This document shows, piece after piece, positions 57,901 to 64,000 of a stretch of DNA of 64,000 nt. The notes under the pieces are model-generated. The model saw nothing but the letters and a program-made list of their open reading frames with translations. It did not search any database and was not told the DNA's origin. The stretch is from Hermatobates lingyangjiaoensis (Eukaryota > Arthropoda > Insecta > Hemiptera > Hermatobatidae), in NCBI GenBank assembly GCA_026182355.1, contig JAPFBL010000171.1:1240001-1304000 (forward strand). The letters are read 5' to 3'. Made by a program: the position numbers and the translations under genes. Numbering within the stretch: position 1 is the stretch's first letter; every line of letters begins with the position of its first letter.

Positions 57901-60900
57901 TGTTTATATTTCGTTATAGTTCTCTGTGTTATATTTGAAATGTGTTTCCTATACTTAGTCCTAGAGCAAATGTAAAGGCTCAGCCTAATCTTTAGGAAAG
58001 AAAAAAATGACAATGAAATGTTCCTGCCTTCTAATATGAAACAGATGTACCCCGACACTCACCCATAGGTTCGTATTCTCTTCATTATTTTATTTTTATT
58101 TTGTACTATTTACTGTTTATTACTATTTTACTGTTTTTACTATTTACTATTTATTGTATATTTACTATTTACTGTATGCTATAGATAACTCTCTGGTGCT
58201 ATTGTATTTTTTAGTTAATGGCTGAGGAAGAACACTACGTGTTCGAAACGCGTTAAATTTTTATATGTGGAGACCATTTCATGAACTTTTTACCCTACAA
58301 TGACTAAATACCACATAATAAGTGATTGCATTACGTTAGAATTTTATTAGTTTTAAAATCCTAAAGGTATTATTTTTCCGTAAACTTGAATATTAATTTT
58401 ACACCACAAATTCTTTCATAACTACAATTTCTCCTCTTTCCCATAGGTTCTAAAGGATACTACAGAATGATACCAATACTGAGGTTTGAAACATTAACAT
58501 TATGACCTTCAATTGAGCAAACTAAGTAAATTAGTGTAAATTAAGCCATTATCAACCTAGCACGTAATTCTTTGATGTTAATTCAAAATGCTTCTGATCA
58601 ATAAGAAAAAAAAACATTTATTGAGGGACAAGTCTTCCCAGAATAGAAATCTGGTTAAATCCGTTTAAGGGAATCATAAGGGGATTATATCAATAATCCC
58701 CAGATAACAAAGTCAATGAACCTTGGACAAAGGGTTGCAGAGTAGGATTTCATTAATACTGCGGGTCAGGAGTTTTAATCCGATTCCAACTTCTAAAATC
58801 AAATACAATTGTGTTTCAACAATTCTCTGCTAGTTAATTTTTCACTTTTCAACAAGCAGCCACTTTATGGGTTCTTCTTTGATTTATTTTTAAACCATTG
58901 ATGTATATAATTAACTAGTGAATAAAATTCTTTTACCATTAGTCATATGGCTTAATCAAGTTGTTTAGGAATCATAGAAAACCTTTCAAACATGGATCAA
59001 GCCACAATAGTCAGACAAATACCTGAAGTAATTTTATAGATGTAGTAAGAAAATTTGAATTTGCTTAAAGGGTTTGAGGAAATTCCAAGTAGTATAAGAT
59101 GACTTTGTTGAAGTAGCAGCTCACATTTCAGAAATTGAGCCATCATCGTTGTTGTGTTCATAAAAACCAACTTGCAATGACCCATGATCGACACATTCTA
59201 GCAACTTTAATGCCTAAAAATGTTAGGAAAACACTGAATATTTATAAAAATGTTCTCTACATTTATCTCAATTCTGTATTGTGTGGTCCAAAAGTTTTAG
59301 ATCCCAATAACGTAATTTGTAAACATTGTTACACATATGTACATTATTATTACGAATATATATACCGACTTTCTTCCTACCTACCCAAAAAAATCCTCTA
59401 CTATTACCCACTCAATTCTCTTTATTCAGTTCCCTAATGCTTCCTCTTTTCTAAGAAGCAGATCTGTAATCCTTTGGTTATCTATATTTCTCTCTTTAAT
59501 TTATAATTTTTTTTATTAATTTTATTTTAAGTTTGTCTACTGTCATTCTGCGTTAAAACCACTGAACATTCAAAAGAGTAAATGTATGCAAACAAATTTT
59601 TTAGACAAGTCAGTATAGAAAAGAAACGAATTATATGAGGAATATATTAAGAGTGATTAATCAGAGAAACCACTGTAAGAAATCGATGTGTATTAAGCAA
59701 CCGCCCTCATCAGAATCAACTAGATGAAAGGACCGGAATACAAGCGGATATATGATCTTACAATTGATTTGATCCAAATCAAATAAGTTACCTGAAACTT
59801 ACTCAGATATACAACAACACTTACTTGATGGACCTTAAAGTTTATGCAACTGTAGGTAAAGTTATATTAGGATCAGAGTTTCTCGGAATATGTCTCGATC
59901 TTAAAGCGATGTATGACAGCACTTTTGACATCTCATGAAAAAAGAGAAGGCATGCGCTATGTTCACTGGGCTTGAGTGGCACTTTAGTTTCTCAAGCTAT
60001 CTTTCTTCTATTTTATGATGTTTCGAAAATACAGGTAAAAAACAGATTAAACTCACTCGTGCAGAGCCTTGGGATCGTTTTGCATCTGCTGCAGTATCAG
60101 TCGCATAGCTGGGTCAGCCAGAATGCTTTGCACCTCTGGGTCAGCCATGGCTCTTTTGTGAACCTCCTCTGGGTTGTTGTTCATAGCCACGCTGCACGTC
60201 TTGTACCCTTCTACAGCTTCCTGAATCAGGTAACCATCAAGTTTATTAAGAACACCAAGACAAAAACATTATATATTTAATCATATTTATATCCTCTGAT
60301 GGCTTTCAATTTATGTCATCAGAGAGCAACAAACAAACAATGACAAGGTTTTTTTCAACTAAAAGGTTGCAAAGGTAGATAACAGAAGGTATAATTAGGT
60401 TACAAGAAGAGGGTAATATTGAAATTAATGAAGAAAAAGATTAAAGATCAAACAATAAGTAAACAAGAGTACAAAAAAAACACAACAGCAAAGTTAATAA
60501 AGACCTTATTCACATAAAACTACAGAAAAACACTTTTAGGTCTAAACTGTTTAACAATACTGTAAATTAAATTCAATCCATTTTAGTTCAAAAAATCCAT
60601 CTACATAAAAAGCCCCAGGCTACTGTCGATAATGATCTACTGAGGGTAGATTCCACGATGTTACTAAGGGGTAGTTTCCACGATAATCGTGGGTAGTTTC
60701 CAAGATTTTTCAAAGGTATGAAAATCAATTCTTTGATTTTCTCAATTTCACTTTCCATTTTATTGAATAGCTTTTGCACTTGATATATATATATATTACA
60801 ATGGAAGGCTAAGCTAAACACTTATTCGAAATTATAAGAAGACAAAAAGCTAAAGTTCCACAAACACCAGTATTTGGGTATTTGTGAATAATAGTGAAAT

Positions 60901-63363
60901 TAAATTGTGAATTTAAAAACCAATAAATTTGTTTTCTTATAATTTTTTTAAGATTTTATTTTCCCTTATATTCCATTTATCGTGTTTAAATATAAAACTT
61001 AGCAAATGACAAAACTCTCTTCAAAAACTCGGTGCTTATACGTTCTTACACAAAGACTGATATGTTACAGTCTTACCTGTAATTATACTCCATTATCTGT
61101 GATGTTCATTTAAGACACTATGCAGTTAGACGGTAGATTTGTATGATAACATTGAAAACACCCTCTGTTCAACTAACAATAATATTTTAATCATTACCAA
61201 TTATTCACAACCCCTCTATCCCATCAATTTAAAACATATTTTAGCTAATACATAAAATTCAATTTGATTATAATATATAAACATCAACCACTTTTATATT
61301 TCCATATTAAAATCAATTTTCCATTCATATGGATAAGTTTAACCGATTTTTGAACATTATGTAAGGTACTTGAAAAACATTCTTAAGTATTACTGTTTGT
61401 ATACGGATGTATTTGTGATAAAAATCATTTTTTGCTTTGCTTTCACAATTTACAAAATTCTTTACCACAGTTCAAATCTTAAGTTTTTTCCATTTTTGAA
61501 ATCACTACTTGGGATAGAACTGGTTTGCGATAGTGCTGACATCTTTCAGTGATTCCACAAACTTGTTATATATACGTTTCAACTTTCTTCAGAAACACTG
61601 AAGTTCATATTTAATTTTTAACCATTTTAATGAATTTCGTTTTTTCTATATAAATACATGATTAGAAATAAAAAAAAAAGTTACAGTACAGCTAGTGATT
61701 TTTTTACACAATTCTAGCATACCTTCTTTCATATCTGTAGTCCTTGCTATATACATGGCTATGGAAGGAAACGACTACTCAATGATTAGCTAACAAACTG
61801 CTAAAAAAAAACTGCTAAATGTATAACAAACTGAAGTTAAGGAAAAGACGTCAATGTGGAAGAGATCACAAACAGAACTCTGAATATCTCTGACGATAAT
61901 GCTTAAGAAATTATTTTGATAACAAATGGAGGACGGGATTAGTAAAAGGAAATGCAACATATCTTGTAATAGGGAACTATTGGAACTCTGAAAACTCTTG
62001 TTTCAGAGGGAACAGAAATTACAAGGGGTAAGATACCGTTGACCCAAAAAGGTGTACAAGTTATATTGGGTCACTCAGAAGGGATTGTTAACTTTGGAAT
62101 AATATAACAATTCATTGTGATAGTTCCTTTACTATTCACTGTGATTTAGCCTAGTTTCATTTTAAAGCCCAATACATCAAGTTTGAACTAACTGAGCTGA
62201 TTTATGGAATGCTGTAATCATATTAACTAATATACGAAGATTTGCAGGAAAATATTTCTTCAAATTATTATACACCATCTTTAGAACATCCAAGAAACTT
62301 TGATTCTATATAGAATAAACAGCTCAACGAAAGTTCAAAGTCAATATTGAATTACAGGTTTACTAGGGTACTAGTTACTTTGAATTCCAGTTACTATTTC
62401 GAATTATGAATCATACAAAAGCACACAGCGAAGACTTTTATCACCAAAGAGTACCCATTTCCAACAAAAATGTCATCAGTTTTACTGGTTGGTGAACTGG
62501 ATACTAGTGGATTGCATGTTAAAGTTTGAGGCTTTTTCCTCATTCCACAATTGAGGAATAGTTATGTAACTAAATTCTTCTAAACCGGGGGGTGGACAAC
62601 CTCTGGCACGCCAGTTGACTTGTCTCTGACACGCAAGAGCACAAGTTACCCTTAGCACAGATGCAAGCACATGTTACCCTAAGCACAGAGAAAAAAAAAC
62701 TACTTTCCTTGGGGTATAAGCTTTCATGCCATCACAGTATACCATATGTACGTCCTGGTGGTGAAAAGGTTTCTTCTATAATTCTTCTTTAGCTTCTATA
62801 ATTTAAGCTCTACGAAGCTAAAGTAGTCTCAAGAAAAAGAAGTTGATCTTGTTACAATAGTTACCTTCTTTTTTTAAAAGGTTAAAATATTTTTTTCCTG
62901 TTTTTTTATACTATGTTTTACTGAACTAAGGTAATTAATTATTTTTTCGTTTAAAAAGTTCTTAAGAGATACCAAATATGTTCTAAAAAAAAAAAAAAAA
63001 ATGGCTGGCACTTGGTAAAAGTTTGTATCTTGGCTGATTTTGGCACGCACTCTCAAAAAGGTTGCCCACCCCTGTTGTAAACCTTGAAATTATCTATTTT
63101 CACTTATTATAGATTTATGAGAATATGACTTTAACGACAGATTAAAGCTTACTATCTTCATTTTAAAAAATGATGAGTAATGTGAATTGAGAACAAATTA
63201 TAATAATTTATAATTATTATGAAAACATGTGAAAAGCTTGAAGAGAAAGCGCTACTGACAGCATTAGTGGGGTCGACGTCCAGAGCCTTCAGATAGGCGT
63301 TAACTGCTTTACTGGGCTGCTGCATTCCTTGCAGAATTTTACCTTTTCTCACCCAACCCTTGA
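54889..63363 (-). CDS. STIP1: STIP1 (Hop/Sti1) gene, last three exons
   Basis: STIP1 is the cytosolic co-chaperone that bridges Hsp70 and Hsp90 through TPR domains. The three terminal exons join in phase to give about 112 residues: the last TPR helices of TPR2B ([20 protein letters not shown]), a linker, the DP2/STI1 aspartate-proline motif ([19 protein letters not shown]) and the typical C-terminus GLIAIR followed by TGA. The upstream TPR1, DP1, TPR2A and most of TPR2B lie beyond base 64000. Same strand as XPO1 and upstream of it. Confidence 0.95.
55046..55530 (-). mobile_element. Penelope-like element, family B copy 2
   Basis: Minus-strand copy nearly identical to part of 19430-19905, with short TA-rich tracts on both sides. 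It keeps the endonuclease end and 3' UTR but not the terminal module, which sits next to it as the foldback at 55557-55786. It lies 80 bases from the STIP1 terminal exon. Confidence 0.8.
55278..55526 (-). pseudogene. Penelope-like GIY-YIG fragment, family B copy 2
   Basis: Reads [40 protein letters not shown] and [14 protein letters not shown]. The GIY and YIG strands are cut off at the (TA)n boundary, so the nuclease is incomplete. Confidence 0.8.
55531..55557. repeat. (TA)n microsatellite
   Basis: Between family B copy 2 and the family B foldback. Confidence 0.9.
55557..55786. mobile_element. Penelope-like foldback, family B
   Basis: Arms 55557-55665 and 55680-55786, nearly perfect. Each holds CTGATGA, one base, GAAC/GTTC with a 4-base loop, GAAAT (55622-55645 minus, 55700-55723 plus). 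The sequence equals the terminus of the family B copy at 19312-19400. Confidence 0.8.
57524..58293. mobile_element. Penelope-like foldback, family H
   Basis: Left arm 57524-57800 and right arm 58018-58293 are diverged reverse complements. Cores CTGAGGA, one base, GAACAC/GTGTTC (6 bp), GAAAC at 57581-57607 (minus) and 58222-58248 (plus) are identical, while the surrounding arms differ by small indels and a TTTACTATTTACTG expansion on the right. Confidence 0.78.
58294..60056. other. STIP1 last intron, right part
   Basis: AT-rich DNA. A minus-strand stretch at 59680-59720 (TTCTGATGAGGGCGGTTGCT) faintly recalls family E termini. No exon seen. Confidence 0.4.
60057..60220 (-). CDS. STIP1: STIP1 penultimate exon (linker and DP2)
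   Basis: Begins [20 protein letters not shown] and runs through [20 protein letters not shown] to DPKALH plus two bases. The splice GA|gtgagt is preferred over reading on, because reading on meets TGA at once and the next exon supplies the missing base (GA+C). The linker before PEEV is shorter than in human STIP1. Confidence 0.93.
60221..62585. other. STIP1 intron without recognised elements
   Basis: Holds a short imperfect repeat at 60640-60705 (GGTAGTTTCCACGAT variants) and a short (TA)n at 60784-60795. No exon seen. Confidence 0.45.
62586..63074. mobile_element. hAT MITE in STIP1 intron
   Basis: A 489-bp element with inverted ends (GGGGTGGACAACC...GGCACGCC and GGCACGC...AAGGTTGCCCACCCCTG). 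The 8-base flanks are TTCTAAAC and TTGTAAAC (one difference). No transposase. It contains a small direct repeat (AAGCACA-GTTACCCT-AGCACAGA). Confidence 0.85.
63260..63363 (-). CDS. STIP1: STIP1 antepenultimate exon (TPR2B end)
   Basis: Enters with one carried base, then reads [20 protein letters not shown] and [13 protein letters not shown], a TPR helix pair with the basic clamp-type segment. Acceptor cggcag at 63364, donor gtcagt at 63259. The donor follows the codon GCT, so the join to the next exon is phase 0. Confidence 0.92.
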
Positions 63364-64000
63364 CTGCCGAAACAAATTAAGTCAGTTAGCAAAACAATTA
63401 TTAAATGTCACAACATTTTACTAATTTTACTGCCATTAAAATTTACATTGGATAAAAGGTAGGACGGACAGGAGTGAGTGAAAAAAACTAGATCAGGAAT
63501 AAATGAACATTATCTGCCAGCTAATGTAAACCTCTTAAGACTTTCGTTAAAACTAAGCTGTCATTTGAATAAGCCATTACCAATGTTTATTCATCTGTAT
63601 GGTTTAATTTATGAAGACATGATAATAGTTCGTAACAAAGACAAGAAACTCATTTTTCGGTAATTCCCCTCGAGAGGTTTTGATGAAAAAAAGAAACACG
63701 AAAATGATTTTAGCTATTTACCAAACTATATTTACAATACATCATTTGAACAAAAAAAAAAAAAACCACTAGCAATTTGATCAGTATTATTATCTTTCAC
63801 CCGCATTGTAAGTATTCAATAAAATCCAAATGTGTAACTGTAATTTAATGTAGACTACAGATTTGTAAATTACAAAGATACAGAAAGTATGAAATTTAAC
63901 TCTAAGATCCCATTTTCTTTTTGCTATTGATTCATTAGGTTAACTAGGAGTAAATATTTATTTATTACTCACTTAGAAAAGTACTACATCTTCTTTGAAA
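63364..64000. other. STIP1 intron at right edge
   Basis: No TPR-coding exon was found on the minus strand up to base 64000; upstream exons are outside. Confidence 0.45.

Noticed and set aside
59680..59720. CTGATGA followed by GGGCGG as another hammerhead-like core
   Set aside because: No convincing stem and the GAAA box is altered; too weak to list.
59972..60280. 102-codon plus-strand frame
   Set aside because: Antisense shadow of the STIP1 penultimate exon.

Overview
The window is AT-rich metazoan nuclear DNA. Its content is two conserved protein-coding genes on the minus strand plus a dense load of old transposable elements, all of which lie in introns or intergenic DNA. The mix of Penelope-like elements, Helitrons, mariner, hAT non-autonomous elements, a tRNA-derived SINE and a non-LTR fragment, together with introns of about 0.4-9 kb, best fits an arthropod. 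That placement is an inference; no marker in the window fixes the species.

Gene layout, read on the minus strand. The 3' end of STIP1 (Hop/Sti1 co-chaperone) enters at the right edge: three exons at 63363-63260, 60220-60057 and 54961-54889, ending in a stop codon. After about 9 kb of intergenic DNA, XPO1 (CRM1/exportin-1) starts at 45712 and runs left across fifteen coding exons to 1371. It supplies 891 codons with every splice phase matching; the last part of the protein lies beyond the left edge. The residues that form the nuclear-export-signal groove, including the cysteine targeted by leptomycin B, are all present. The two genes are head-to-tail and have no functional link visible in the sequence.

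Mobile DNA by region. 2.6-5.8 kb: an internally deleted mariner and a Helitron-like element carrying a nested TA-flanked transposon. 6.3-9.2 kb: hAT and mariner remnants and a SINE. 10.3-14.5 kb: a locally duplicated intron with five copies of a roughly 73-bp repeat. 14.8-19.9 kb and 23.1-24.8 kb: Penelope-like copies and foldback modules between (TA)n tracts, with a 3.07-kb Helitron (20074-23142) between them. 25.3-28.7 kb: a dispersed-repeat copy, a non-LTR 3' end and more Penelope-like pieces. 29.8 kb: a hAT MITE with a perfect 8-bp target duplication. 35.5-36.3 kb: two foldbacks, one with 255-bp arms. 38.6-42.5 kb: a second dispersed-repeat copy and a small Helitron. 50.8-58.3 kb: further foldbacks and Penelope-like pieces. 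62.6 kb: another hAT MITE.

The most interesting signal is a shared architecture. At least eight different Penelope-like terminal modules carry a CTGANGA box, a short stem whose bases differ between families but still pair, and GAAA. This is the layout of a hammerhead ribozyme core. The modules usually exist as inverted pairs and often abut (TA)n tracts.
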